Positions 12,304-23,744 of a stretch of DNA of 64,000 nt are shown in pieces; positions within the stretch are counted from its first letter, which is position 1, and each line of letters opens with the position of its first letter. The DNA is from Antilocapra americana (lineage: Eukaryota; Chordata; Mammalia; Artiodactyla; Antilocapridae). The notes below the pieces were generated by a model. The model was not told where the DNA came from and ran no database searches. It saw only the letters and a program-made list of their open reading frames with translations. A program made the translations under genes and the position numbers. The stretch lies in contig ML660211.1 of NCBI GenBank assembly GCA_007570785.1, positions 3,290,633 through 3,354,632 of the forward strand, written 5' to 3'.

Positions 12304-13787
12304 CACTCACCTACAGCCAGACATGCTGGAATACAAAGTCAAGTGGGCCCGAAGAAGCATCACTACAAACAAAGCTAGTGGAGGTGATGGAATTCCAGTT
12401 GAGCTATTTCAAATCCTAAAATATGGTACTGTGAAAGTGCTACACTCAATATGCCAGCAAATGTGGAAAACTCAGCAGTGGCCACAGAACTGGAAAAGTT
12501 AACTTTTCATTCCAATCCCAAAGAAAAGCAATGCCAAAGAATGTTCAAACTACTGCATGATTGTACTCATCTCACACACTAGCAAAGTAATGCTCAAAGT
12601 TACCCATCCAGGCTTCAATAGTACATGAACCGTGAACTTCCAGATGTTCAAGCTGGATTCAGAAAAGGCAGAGGACCAGAGATCAAATTGCCAGCATCTG
12701 TTGGATCGTGGAAAAAGCAAGAGAGTTCCAGCAAAACATCTACTTGTGCTTTATTGACTATGCCAAAGTCTTTGACTGTGTGGATCACAACAAACTGTGG
12801 ACAGTTCTTAAAGAGATGAGAATACCAGACAACCTTTCCTGCCTCCTGAGAAATCTGTATGCAGTTCAAGAAGCAACAGTTAGAACTGGACATGGAACAA
12901 TAGACTGGTTCCAAATCAAGAAAGGAGTACATCAAGGCTGTATATTGTCACCCTGTTTATTTAACTTATGCAGAGTACATCGTGCAAAACTTGCTGGATG
13001 AAGCCCAAGCTGGAATCAAGATTACCAGGAGAAATATCAATAACTTCAGATATGCAGATGACATCACCCTTATGGCAGAAAGCGAAGAAGAACTAAAGAG
13101 CCTCTTGATGAAAGTGAAAGGGAGAGTGAAAAAGTTGGCTTAAAGCCCAACATTCAGATTATGGCATCTGGCCCCACCACTTCATGGCAAATAGATGAGG
13201 AAATAATGGAAACAGTGAGAGAGTTTATTTATTTTCCAATATCATTGCAGATAGTGACTGCAGCTATGAAATTAAAAGACACTTGCTACTTGAATGAAAA
13301 GCTATGACAAACCTAAATAAAAGGTCCATCTAATCAAAGCTATGTTTTTTCTAGTAGTCATGTATGGATGTGAAAGATGGACTAGAAAGAAAGCTGAGCG
13401 CTGAAGAATTGATGCTTTTGAACTATAGTGTAGTAGAAGACTCTTGACAGTCCCTTGGCCTTCAAGGATATCCAACCAGTCAATGCTAAAGGAAATCAGT
13501 CCTGAATATTCATTGGAAGGACTGCAGCTGAAGTTAACTCCAATACTTTGGCCACCTGATGTGAAGAACTGACTGATTGGAAAAGACCCTGATGCTGGGA
13601 AAGATTGAAGGCAGGAGGAGAAGGGGAAGACAGAGGATGAAATGGTTGGATGGTATCACCAACTCAATGGACATGAATTTTAGTAAGCTCAGGGAATTGG
13701 TAATGGACAGGGAAACCTGGTGTGCTGCAGTCCATGGGGTCACAAAGAGTCAGACACAACTGAGCAACTGAACTGAACTGAACTGAT
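12299..13787 (+). mobile_element. BovB LINE, plus strand, inserted inside another BovB
   Basis: The copy begins at gtgatcactcacctacagcc, part-way into the ORF, and runs to the end of BovB (cagacacaactgagcaactg followed by four ACTGA units). RT blocks are visible in order: QAGFRKGRG, FIDYAKVFDCVDHNKLW, VHQGCILSPCLFNL and FRYADDITLM. They lie in different frames because of indels near 12500, 12700 and 12980. TGAT occurs at both junctions (12300-12303 and 13784-13787) and fits a short target duplication. Confidence 0.9.
12708..13001 (+). pseudogene. BovB ORF remnant: RT motif A region
   Basis: This 97-codon frame covers RT motif A (CFIDYAKVFDCVDHNKLW, with the conserved Asp), the LRNLYAVQEATVRTGHGT segment and GVHQGCILSPCLFNL. 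A frameshift near 12970-13000 ends it (…LCRVHRAKLAG). This throws the YADD box at about 13050 into another frame. The catalytic residues are present but the ORF is not translatable. Confidence 0.85.
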
Positions 13788-14312
13788 GGGACCAAATGTC
13801 ATGATCTTGGCTTTTTGAATGTTGAGTTTTAAGCCAGCATTTCTACTCTACTCTATCATCTTCATCAGAAGGCTCTTCAATTCCTCTTCTCTTTCTGCCA
13901 TTAGAATGGTATTATCTTCATATCTGAGATTGTTGTTATTAGTTCTGGCAACCTTGATTCCAGCTTGGAATATTGCATGATACTCTGCATAGAAGTTAAA
14001 TAAGCAGAATGATAATATACGGGCTTGTTGTACTTCTTTTCCAGCTTTGAACCAGTCCATTGTTCCATGTCCAGTTCTAACTGTTGCTTCTTGGCCTAAA
14101 TACAGGTTTCTCAGGAGGCAGGTAAGGTGGTCTGGTGTTCCCATTTCTTTAAGAATTCTTCACAGTATTTTGTGATCCACAAAGTGAAAGATTTTAGTGT
14201 GTCATTGAAATAGAAGATGTTTTTCTGGAATTCCCTTGCTTTCTCAATGATCCAATGAATGTTGGCAATTGATCCCTGGTTCCTCTGCCTTTTCTAATCC
14301 CAGCTTTTACAT
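13784..14312 (-). mobile_element. BovB LINE, minus strand, right half of the split copy
   Basis: The RT portion of the minus-strand BovB whose 3' half lies at 11647-12303. The frame at 13848-14144 has LRNLYLGQEATVRTGHGT and the catalytic box as LRYEDNTILM. The second Asp of the YADD box is therefore Asn and the Ala is Glu, so the RT would be dead. Similarity fades after cagcttttacatatgcc near 14312, the 5' truncation point. Confidence 0.9.
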
Positions 14313-15382
14313 ATGCCATTAGGTTATTCATTCATTGAGCAGTTTTCTGCTCCTTACTTTCTCAAATTCACAGTCACTCTATGCGGTAGTGAAACAGTTT
14401 CAGATTAAAAGATAACAAGTGCATTTAGTTTTCTCAATAAAAATTGTCCTCCAAATGCTAGGATTTTGTGAGAAGTATCTGTTAGAAATTATGTCAAACA
14501 GTGTAAGAATGTCAGTTTCTGGCCTGCTTTTATTCCACTTGCTATTCCTACATCAATTTGACCAATAATAGGCTAAGCATAATGTAATATTTCATCAACA
14601 TTACAACTACAGTATTGTATTAAAATACATCTACTCAACCAAAAATGTTATGATTTTTAATGTTGTTTAGTAAATATTCATCTAGATTATTTAAACTTGT
14701 TTATTTTTCTCAGATCAACATGCCTAAATTGTACCAACTTTGGTCTTTTTATAAAATAAGTGTTACAGTAACTTAAAATGCTATTTTTATTGGATTTTTG
14801 TGTTCCTTACATAATTATGAAAAACAAATTATAAAACCTCCATGCGTAATTTTTGGGTAGGTATAAACAGTCACTTGATTTTGATTCTTCCCCTGTTTCT
14901 TTCCACTTCAAATGACTATGTGCCCATTTCCAGCACAGATAATTGTTGTCTGCAATTGCCCCTTCTTATCTCACTCTGGATGTTCCTCTTTTGTTGCCAC
15001 TCTGATTCTCTTCTTCTTTATCTATTATATATTTCTAACTTTTTCTTTTCACAAATTATCACTTTCACCAGAGTATTCTTACTATTTCACTTTCTCTGTA
15101 TATTTGCCTTTTACCTGGATAGTGTGGTCTTTTTGTGTGTGTGTGTGTCACTGGAGATATTAAACAGTCAGAATCATAATGAAACATTGTATACTTTAAA
15201 ACTTCAAATATATATGAGATACACAGAAGAAGTACCTTGAATGTAAATATACTGCTCAAATGATAGTCACATAATGAACACATCTGTGTGAGCACCACTC
15301 AGCAGGTAAATGCGTGGGAAGATATTTTGATGCCCTCCTCATAGGGGACTATTATTTCAGTTTAGGAACATCCATTCCTCAT
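14313..15382. other. AT-rich intergenic stretch, no gene seen
   Basis: No repeat or gene recognised. A short (TG)n tract is at about 15134-15149. The 132-codon frame at 14842-15240 overlaps other frames on both strands, is Phe/Leu/Ser-rich and runs through the TG tract (FLCVCVS). I treat it as chance. Confidence 0.6.
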
Positions 15383-15505
15383 TAATCATTCAATAAATAT
15401 TTATAGAACACCATGTTCAAGGTAGTATTCTATCTAGGTGCTGAGGAATAGAAGGGAAATAAGACAAAAGATATTTTCTCATGGAGTTTACATGCTTATG
15501 GAGTA
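15383..15505 (-). repeat. LINE2 (L2) 3'-end fragment, minus strand
   Basis: The series attcaataaatatttataga, ggtgctgaggaatag and tctcatggagtttacatgct is the complement of the L2 3' terminus (sense: ...gaataaatatttgttgaat). It is ancient and strongly diverged. Confidence 0.65.
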
Positions 15506-15683
15506 GGTAATATGCTTGTTTACAGTCCATTTCATTGGCTTCCTTCAATTAAACCATATTTGAATCAATCACTTAGCTTAAATGGATTATATCATTTCAC
15601 TAATAAATATAGATATTGGGTCATCGGTTATAAAATAAATATACTTAATTCATACATAAACATACATGAATAGTTAAATTTTA

Positions 15684-15836
15684 TTTTATTGATAGTATTA
15701 TAATTCATATAGTGTTAATTGAGTTGAAGGAATAATTTCAAACTAGCAATTAAACAGTATTTTTATTGATAGTATTGTAATTCATATACTGTTAATTGAA
15801 TTGAAGGAATAATTTCACACTAGCAATTAAACAGTA
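15684..15836. repeat. Tandem duplication, two 76-bp copies
   Basis: Copy 1 (15684-15759) and copy 2 (15761-15836) share ttttattgatagtatt at the start and agcaattaaacagta at the end. Aligned by eye they differ at four positions of 76. The period is 77 bases. The unit is AT-rich and of no family known to me. Confidence 0.93.
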
Positions 15837-18562
15837 ATTAATCTCTCTTCTAAGCCAGGAATTACCTTAAAAAATAGAAATAGGGTGTTTTTCTGCATTT
15901 TTTTTCCTGCAAGATAAAATCTTCTTCAGAGTCACTTATGAAAATAACTTTTCTAATATGAAATCATAGTGTATCTCATAATATACCAAGTAAGAGTGCT
16001 GACAGGTATGAAATTCAAAAGTTACTCAGAGTATTATGCTCACACAGTAACTGCAGCATGCTGTGTGCATAGAACTCTAGATTGGGTTGGGCCCATTTGT
16101 ATAGATTCACAGAATAGAATTAAAATCTTGAAGGTCAACTCATCATGCTCTATCAATAACCAAAGATACACCTTCTTTGAGTCTAATATTCCCTGACATT
16201 CTCTTGCATGAATGTGCTGAAATCAGATAAATCTTCAGGTTATTTATTTTGAACTATTGGATTTAGGGTAGTGCTTCAAATTTCATTTTTTAGCCTTATT
16301 TTTTTTCCCATCAGAACGTTATTTCCCTAGAAGGATCTCTGCATGTATTGTCCTATAGAATTTTTCTCAGAAGTTGAATGTTAAGTGTATATTTTTGGAC
16401 TAATAAGGCTGCTACTAAGAAAAACATAGAACAGGGTGTTTTTTCATTAAAAAAGTATGAAATTGATTTGAGGCAAAATTAAGGTTTAAGGAAAGTCTGA
16501 TATGGTTGGAAGGATTGATTTTAATTTGAAAGTGTAAAAAACTTATAAAGTATGTCATGCTGGTAAAGGTGGGGCATGCTCAAATGACTCAAGCAAGATT
16601 GATAAAGACTTGTATCTGGTAGGGAGGAGTATTAAATGTATGATTCCTTTTCTGATGTCTGACTCCTGGTAGCTTTTAAGCCCCCAGTCTTCCTTTCTCC
16701 CTGCCCCTCATCTGAGACCGCTGAGAAGAAACCTTGGATATTCTCTCCCATTTGCTGCCGGTTGGAAGATAAAGCCATGCAATTTTACTTGACAGTAGTA
16801 CTTCTCAGCAGATTGGTTGTCTTATTTCATCCTGTCTCGTTTACTTACTCTTTGGTTGCTGTACCTTCTGGTGCATTTTAAGCAAGTGAATTTCTCAGGT
16901 GGACTTTATGATAGCTTAGTTCTGTAAAAGTAGGATGAATGCAAGATATTTGAAAATTTTAAATTTTAAATTGATATCTTGTCGACTGTTCTGAGAACTT
17001 GAAAGAAAAAGCAAAATGCTTTCTAAAATACACTCTCTATGGTGGATCATGTACATATTAAAAAATGCCACAATTTACTTAAATATATATATTTCAATTA
17101 AATGTTACTTTTTTTCTAAAGCCTTTCACAAGCAGCCTGCAGAGTATGTACCAGATAAAAAGCAACAATGCAGGCACAAATGGTTAATAGGCATTTACTA
17201 GTACTCAAGAGGTAATAATAACTCTGCTCTAGGAGACTTTTTTCAGGTAGCAGGGGATCTGGAATTTAAGCTTTTATTTTTACAAATACTGGACTGATTG
17301 TCAATTTCAAGTATCTCATCTAAGTAGATTTTTTACTCTCAAGTTTATAATACTTGGTATTTGTAACAAGTAATATCAAAACTTTTAAGGGGCTTCTATA
17401 GTGTTTTCTTCTTTAATATCTGAAGGAAAGCAACATTGTTTTTAGCAGTTTTTAGTTTGTCAGTTGCTATTTGGGGTATTTATGTTAATCAGTTCTATGT
17501 TAATTTATGTTAATCAACATTCCATGGCCATGTATAGTTTACAGAGGCTTGACAGCTATCCTAGGCTGGTTTCCTGTAAAGCAGAGTCTGATGCAGGATG
17601 GAGTGTACAGAACTAATATTGTCGATACACACTGTGTAGAAAGAAATCATCAGAATTAAATCAGAGAAGATGGTAGGTTGTGGTACAGTGCGAAAAAGAC
17701 CCCAGCCAATCTAATGGGAAAATTTGGAGCAGAATAGACCAACAGTGTTGACCCAGATTTGACTGACTTGCCTGGCCTGGAAACTTCTGATTGACAGTCA
17801 CTAGATGGGAGCTGCTCCTGAGAATGGGATTTGACACTGTGTGAGGTGGTTCTGTGCACACTCTGGGGCCCAGTCTGAGCTATGAGATGCCAGTCATGTC
17901 CCCAGGAGCTGGAGAGTGAGGGAGAGGGATGGATTTTGCTAAGCACCATAGCATTCATACAATCCAGCTTTGGGTTATTTTTACTCAAACCGTCTCATAA
18001 TGAACAGTTTTGACTGCAGGATTTCTTGAAATTTTATCTTCAGATGTTGCATCTCTATTAGGCAGATAGCACACCAGGAGGTGTTCTTTAAAAATGTATG
18101 ATTCTCTACTGGAAATAGCACAGTCAAGGATCCTAAACATCTACATTGGGCTTCTCCCATTGGGCACTGCCATATCTGTACATAGAAAATTCCTTTTCCA
18201 CAGACACCCTTTATGTTCAGGTATCTTATGCTTTGTGGTCCAAGTGCCAAAGCATCTATGTGTCATGGAATCCTACACCTCTTTAGGTCTCACTGAGTGC
18301 CATCAGCATTTTATGTCAGTCAGTATATGACCTGTTAGCAGTATCTCCAGGTGTGAACTAGTCTGCCTTCAGAGCCTATTCTTCCCATTATACTACAGCG
18401 CTTTTCCGTTTAGATTATATCCTGAGTATCAAGTTCTTAATACTGTTTGTTTTAATTTTCCAAGTATTTTCTTTCAGTCTCTGCTTATCTGTCACATATT
18501 GTTGCCAAAAACAATTCATTAAAAATGCAGACTGTGAACTGTAGCATACCTATAAAAGAGTA
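15837..18562. other. Unclassified intergenic DNA
   Basis: Mostly AT-rich. The segment at 17550-18480 is more balanced in composition and may be an old degraded retroelement, but I cannot assign it. Frames at 15969-16196, 17656-17988, 17981-18250 and 18094-18330 overlap in both directions and show no domain. Confidence 0.5.
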
Positions 18563-18801
18563 CAGTTGACCCTTGAACAGTGCTGGGGTTAGGAGTGCAG
18601 ACCCTCTGCACAGTTGAAAATCCACACAGAACTTACAGTTAGCCTTTTGTATAATATATACAGTGTTCCTCTGTATATGTGGTTCCACATCTGTGTATTC
18701 AATCAACCACAGAACTAATTGTATTGTAGTATATACTGTTGAAAAAATCTACATATAAGCAAACTGCACAGTTCAAACCTGTGTCGTTCAAAGGTCAACT
18801 G
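18563..18801. mobile_element. Tigger/pogo-type MITE, MER8-like, 239 bp
   Basis: The element starts cagttgacccttgaacag and ends with the near inverted complement ttcaaaggtcaactg. TA sits directly outside both ends (18561-18562 and 18802-18803), as expected for Tc1/mariner/pogo transposition. Inside, gttaggagtgcagaccctct and gcacagttcaaacctgtgtc extend the imperfect terminal inverted repeats. It has no coding capacity. The length of 239 bp matches my memory of MER8. MER28 and Tigger2 share the same termini. Confidence 0.85.
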
Positions 18802-18815
18802 TAGCTATAAAGTAT

Positions 18816-19043
18816 GTGTGTGTGTGCTAAGTCGCTTCAGTTGTGTCTGACTCTTTGCAATCCTATGGACTATAGCCTGCAAGGCTCCTCTGTCTTTGGG
18901 AGACTCTAGGCAAGATTCTCCAAGTGGGTTGCCATGCCCTCCTTCAAGGGATCTGATGATCTACCCAGGGATCGGATCCACCTCTCTTGTGTCTCCTGCA
19001 TTGACTGGCAGGATCTTTACCACTAGTGCCACCTGGGAAGCCC
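18816..19043 (-). mobile_element. Bov-tA SINE, nearly complete, with 13-bp target duplication
   Basis: Full order on the minus strand: a tRNA-like head at the right (ccacctgggaagccc complement), the body, and a tail of (GT)n plus gctaagtcgcttcag at the left. The direct repeat AGCTATAAAGTAT flanks it exactly at 18803-18815 and 19044-19056. The first copy begins inside the TA of the neighbouring MITE, so the SINE landed against an existing Tigger-type element. Confidence 0.94.
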
Positions 19044-19056
19044 AGCTATAAAGTAT

Positions 19057-20067
19057 ATGAAGTTTAAATACAAATCAAATGGACTGTCTGAGTATATCTG
19101 TTTAATCACATCCCTCTTCCTCTGTAGCATAGGTAACAACACTCCTAATATTTGTCTCAGTCAAGCCTTGGATTTCTTCATAGTTTATCTCCTTTATATT
19201 TATAGCAAAAGCAGTATATTAGATATATATATGAATATATATATATTTTACTTTCTAGGAATAGAATTTAGTGGTACATTTTAAAAACAATGGTATCTTC
19301 TATAACAAGCAAACTCTGAAGTATTGAGTAGATCAAAACTATAGAGAATAGTTTCTTATGGATTCTAGCTATTTCTCATTGATGCTGAGTCTCCTCTAAG
19401 CAATTACACATGAACTCCAGATCTTTCTATTTTATGACTCTACTCTCTTCAAAGATTTACTTTCAATGTAAGCATGTTAATTTGCTTCAAAGCAAGGAAA
19501 TGGAAAGATCATGGAAAGTCAAATATGGCATTTTTTTAATAGCCAATAGTGGAAGTGGTACATTTTAATTGATTCTAGTTCTGTTGGCCTCAACTCCACT
19601 ACACAATCACCCTTCCAAGGAAATCTGGGAAACAAAGGGGAAGAGAAGAGTGAGGCTAAAGGATATCAGTGTCAGATACCAAGAAATGGAGTCAAATTCT
19701 TTATAAAAATTATCTCCTGATATTTGAGCGATGGCTGAAGTATGCCATGTTTTATTTAACCAACCTCAAACATATTTAAATATGCCAATATGTTGCTCTC
19801 TGAGGCGTTAGCCTGAGGCTGGTGGGGAAGATAAACATTACACTGTATGCTTCATTCAGGATCCCAGCATTGTGTATTCTGAGACATAAAATGAGTGATT
19901 TGATCACTATCAGTAATGTTGGGAACCATACAAGGAATGTTCTGGTGAGGGCTTGATTCATGTTATTAGTATGTAGAGATGTATTACTTGAATTATCTCT
20001 TAAGTATGAGTGATACAAGGGATTCTCAGAGTTCTCTATTCCAAAGAGGGTTACTCTGATGTGATAT
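19057..20067. other. Unclassified intergenic DNA
   Basis: AT-rich with a short (TA)n run at about 19217-19243. The right part (19560-20060) is less AT-rich but not assignable. The minus frame at 19776-20186 partly covers a SINE and is not a gene. Confidence 0.5.
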
Positions 20068-20252
20068 GAAAGTCGTTCAGTTGTGTCTGACTCTCTGCAA
20101 CCCCATGAACTCTCTATGGAATTCTCCAAGCCAGAATACTGGAGTGTGTAAGCCTTTCTCTTCTCTAGGGGATCCTCCCAAGCCAAGAATCAAACCAGGG
20201 CCTCCTGCATTGCAGGCAGATTCTTTACCAGCTGAGCCATTGGGAAGCCCAA
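20068..20252 (-). mobile_element. Bov-tA SINE, minus strand, internally deleted
   Basis: The cgttcagttgtgtctgactc tail block, a shortened body and the tRNA-like head (attctttaccagctgagcca) are present. About 30 bases are missing after ccatgaactc compared with other copies here. Confidence 0.88.
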
Positions 20253-20258
20253 GAACAC

Positions 20259-20370
20259 TGGAATGGTAGCCTATCCCTTCTCCAGGGGATCTTCCTGACC
20301 CAGGAATCAAACTGGGGCCTCCCACATTGTAGGCAGATTCTTTACCAACTGAGCTATCAGAGAAGCCCGA
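20259..20370 (-). mobile_element. Second Bov-tA SINE head, minus strand
   Basis: This segment repeats the head half of Bov-tA directly after the previous copy (ccttctccaggggatcttcc, then cagattctttaccaactgag). It has no tail of its own. It may be a truncated neighbour or the left part of a SINE-SINE tandem. Confidence 0.82.
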
Positions 20371-20497
20371 CTCAACAGACATGAGTTTGAGCAAGCTCTA
20401 GGAGTTAGTGATGGACAGGGAGGCCTGGTGTGCTACATTCCCTGGGGTCACAAAAAGTCAGACACAACTGAGCAACTGAACTGAACAGAACTGAGGG
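20371..20497 (+). mobile_element. BovB 3'-end fragment, plus strand
   Basis: The sequence gttagtgatggacagggagg, the cacaaaaagtcagacacaac block and an ACTGA-repeat tail are the last ~125 bases of BovB. The orientation is opposite to the two adjacent SINE pieces. Confidence 0.85.
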
Positions 20498-22238
20498 AAC
20501 TGAGAATAGGGGAGACCACCTCCTGTTTTGTGTAGAATAGGCCAGAGGGCTCAAGATTGACTTCATCTTTAGCAAGAAGACTTAAGTAACCTTGTTGAAC
20601 TTGTTGGGTATTGCTTCCATGACCCAAAGTACAATGGGTAACTGTGTATATGTAGGGATTGAGGTCTCTGAACCTGTGATATTCTCTTATTCAGAAGAGC
20701 TCATTCTGTGGCCAGTGATTGCCATTCTTTTGGGGTGTAATGTGGGTCTGGTGAGGGAAGTTTTTTGCATGAGATATTTACGGGCAATTATGACCATGAT
20801 GTGGGTGTCCAGGGTCTCCAAGAGATAAGACATCAAGTTGTTGTGTTTCTCAAGTGAAGGAGTCTCTGAAGAGCACTAGTGGTACGATTTGTCACCTTGC
20901 AATTTGGATAAATTCTAGAGTCATTTGTAGGAGAGTGTCCCATTCAAGGTTAACCAATTTGCAAAAAACAGTGTAGATGAGAACTATGCTGCCTCAAAAA
21001 CCCAGAAAGACCTAAAACTTTGGGGCTGGTTTTAATATCATAGGTATTTAGTTGATCAACAGCTATTTTTTGACACTGTCAGTATAGAGCAGCCTTCACA
21101 TCACCAAGTATGTATCAGAGATTTAACTGAGGTGGAGGGCATTGCACTATGCATGAGGCAATGGCCCATCCCCTTTGTAGAGCTCCTGTGTAGGTTTGTC
21201 CTAAATCTGTGCTAAATGAAGGTCCTTGGAATAAGATATCATTAATGCAATGCAGTATCTATGATTCCAGAGAAAACTGAATGCACATAAGATCTTGCTT
21301 GCACAGGCTGTGTGCAGTAGAAAGGCTATTGAGTACACCATGGGTTAAGGTTATTGTGCCCTTTGAAGGTGAAAGAACGTGAGACTGAGAGACTATTGAA
21401 ATAGACCTGCAATAAAACATGTAAATCAAATTAAAATAGAATATTTACTGAGTGGATAATTCAGTAATTCCAATAATATTGTATATGAGACCTTAAATAA
21501 AAGTATGGTATTAAGACTTCAATAATCTACCATGAGGGGGGCACGCATTGATTATTTCCATATTTAAGAAGAGGCCAAATTATATTATTAAGTAGAGAAA
21601 TAGTAGAGAGATAATCACTCCTCTATCTAGGCCTGTATGTTAGCATTTGATCCTTGAAATGTCGTTTTCAATCTTGAAGGCTTGTTAGGCCATATTGACT
21701 ATTTTAATCTGAGGAAAGGTCCTTGGGTTCCATTTTTGTCATACTAACTTGGAAGAACCAAAGCCTTAATTTAATTTCACTTTATTACTTATTGGATCAG
21801 AGTATTCATGCCAAGTATGGGGTATTTAAGGGCAGTGGATGGTATTACTATGGGGAATTTAGGCAAGGCTGGCTGTAGTTCAGAGGAGGCATACTTGTAT
21901 ATAGTTTTCCTGCAACAGAGAATCAGCATCTTTCTTGAAACAGAGGCATTGTAGCAACAGCAGCAGCAGCAGAGATATTTACAGATCTTAGCGAGCCATC
22001 TGCTCTTAAGAGTGTGGATCTCAGCACATTCCATAACTACTGCTGTATTTTCCTCTTTTCTCTTTCCTCCTCCTCTTTCTTTTTTGACTTCTCTTTCATA
22101 AGTGACCACTCGATGGATCTGTATCTCTCACAGGGAATCATCCTTCTCAGTGTGACAGAGGTGAAGGTCAGTGCTTTTTTGAGACACACAATCCATGCTA
22201 TCACAGGATATAGTTTTTTTTCCTGTGTGTAGTATCAG
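20498..22238. other. Unclassified region, possibly degraded retroviral interior
   Basis: Less AT-rich than its surroundings and without a clear repeat match by eye. It includes a (CAG)n run at about 21957-21973. An antisense ERV1-like LTR starts at about 23745, so retroviral interior on the minus strand would be expected to the left of it. I see no convincing gag or pol motif, so this remains a guess. Confidence 0.25.
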
Positions 22239-22248
22239 TCACAGATGC

Positions 22249-22440
22249 CTTGTTTCTTAAGGATTTTTTTTTTTCCAATGTGGACCATTTTTAGCCTTTA
22301 TTGAATTTGTTACAGTGTTGCTTCTCTCGTTTATGTTCTGTTTTTTCGGCCATGAGGCATATGGGATCTTGACCCAGGGTCAACCCCACACCCCCTGCTT
22401 TGGAAGGTGAAATGGTAACCACTGGACCACCAGGGAAGTC
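22249..22440 (-). mobile_element. CHR-type SINE, minus strand, with target duplication
   Basis: The tRNA-like head (ccactggaccaccagggaag) is at the right. Next comes a body reading ggccatgaggcatatgggat, and then a long 3' region containing gaatttgttacagtgttgct and a T-run. The repeat TCACAGATGC flanks it at 22239-22248 and 22441-22450. Confidence 0.85.
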
Positions 22441-22450
22441 TCACAGATGC

Positions 22451-23557
22451 ACTTTAAGACATAGAGATTGGTCTGGGCTGAGACACATGACCCAAAGTCA
22501 GTTTAGGGAAGGCTCTGATCTCATTCTTCTGTCCCTAAAGGCCAAACATAGAAATTTCTGACTTAGATCAGTTCACTCTACCAGAGAGACTCAGAGGAAC
22601 TTAGCAATGCAACACAATGAAAGATCAAGCTAGTCAGCAATCCACAGCCACAAGTCCATGCTTGCCTCCAGGCAACAGAGCCAGTGAGCAAATCAAAGCA
22701 AGAAATTGAAGACCTCAGGTGGGTGGGAGAGACCATTGTGTTGTCATCCTGCTTATGCACCAATTGTCAGGACTGCTCTGCAGAGTCTGGAAGAGTCCCA
22801 CTTTGAATTCCCTTTAGATGTTGAGGCTGATGATGCCACATAGAGGGCATGAAACATTTATTGCTTATAGTATTGAGGTTTGTCTGGAGATCATGGTGTG
22901 TCTCTCAAGCAAGTCTGAAATGCCTTGAGAAAGTAGGGAAAGGAGACTGATTGGCTTTGAGATTTTACTGTGGTTAGAGCTTGGGGATGGCTCCCATGGA
23001 TTGAGTTTCTTCCAGCACAAAAGCAGGAACATGCTTCTTACCAACTTTCCCAGAAGTAGAACTCAAGAAAAAGAAGGAGAAATGAGGCTTAAAAGTTGTC
23101 AGCAATCAGATATCAAAAATGGAGTCAGATGGCATATTTTAGTTCTTTATCAATCAGGGAACCGGACACGGACAAAAGGTAGAGTCAGCTTGGATTTGCA
23201 AAGAGATTAATTAAAAGCCTCCCTACAGAGGTTCTAACAGAGTTTAAGAAACAAATAAGGAATGATTAGGCATGCAAGTTTTAGCCTTTGGTATATTCAT
23301 TGTCACCCCATGCTTGAAGGAGTCTGGCTTTGACTGAAGTAAATGGGCCTGGACCACCCAGAACAGCCTGTGGTTTTATGGAGAGTCAGCCAGAACTGAG
23401 ACAGTAAGGCCACAAAGGAAGAAAGAGCTGTCCCTCTCTCTCTCCTATTACCTTTTGCTGCCATTTGTTAAATTCAGCCAGAATCCAGAGGGAAAGGAAG
23501 CTCATGCTGAAACTGTGTAATGGGACTTGAACCCTACCAAAACCCAGATTGGGACTT
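22451..23557. other. Unclassified, possibly retroelement-derived DNA
   Basis: Composition is mixed and slightly purine-rich. The interval at about 23120-23520 (including gagattaattaaaagcctcc and cagcctgtggttttatggag) resembles an old mammalian retroelement end, but I cannot name it. Two spaced copies of gggacttgaaccc lie at 23523-23535 and 23551-23563. No coding region is supported. Confidence 0.35.
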
Positions 23558-23574
23558 GAACCCATGGTCTTTTT

Positions 23575-23717
23575 TTTTTTTTTAATATTTATTTCTTTGG
23601 CTGTGCTGGGTCTTAGTCACAGCATGTGGGATCTAGTTCCCTGACCAGGGATCAAACCCAGGACCCCTGCACTGGGAGCTCAGAGTCTTAGCCACTGGAC
23701 CACCAGGGAAGTCCCCA
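23575..23717 (-). mobile_element. CHR-type SINE, minus strand, with 16-bp target duplication
   Basis: The body is complete. The head (ccactggaccaccagggaag) is at the right, followed by gggatctagttccctgacca, ggctgtgctgggtcttag and a T-tract tail at the left. The direct repeat GAACCCATGGTCTTTT flanks it at about 23558-23573 and 23718-23733. The best preserved of the three CHR copies. Confidence 0.92.
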
Positions 23718-23744
23718 GAACCCATGGTCTTTTAATTAGAATCA

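Noticed and set aside
14842..15240. 132-codon hydrophobic frame
   Set aside because: Overlapped by frames in other registers and the opposite strand, and part of it is encoded by a (TG)n tract. No known fold.
20077..20394. 105-codon minus frame rich in Gly/Ser/Pro
   Set aside because: It is a translation of two Bov-tA bodies. Similar frames appear wherever the SINE occurs.
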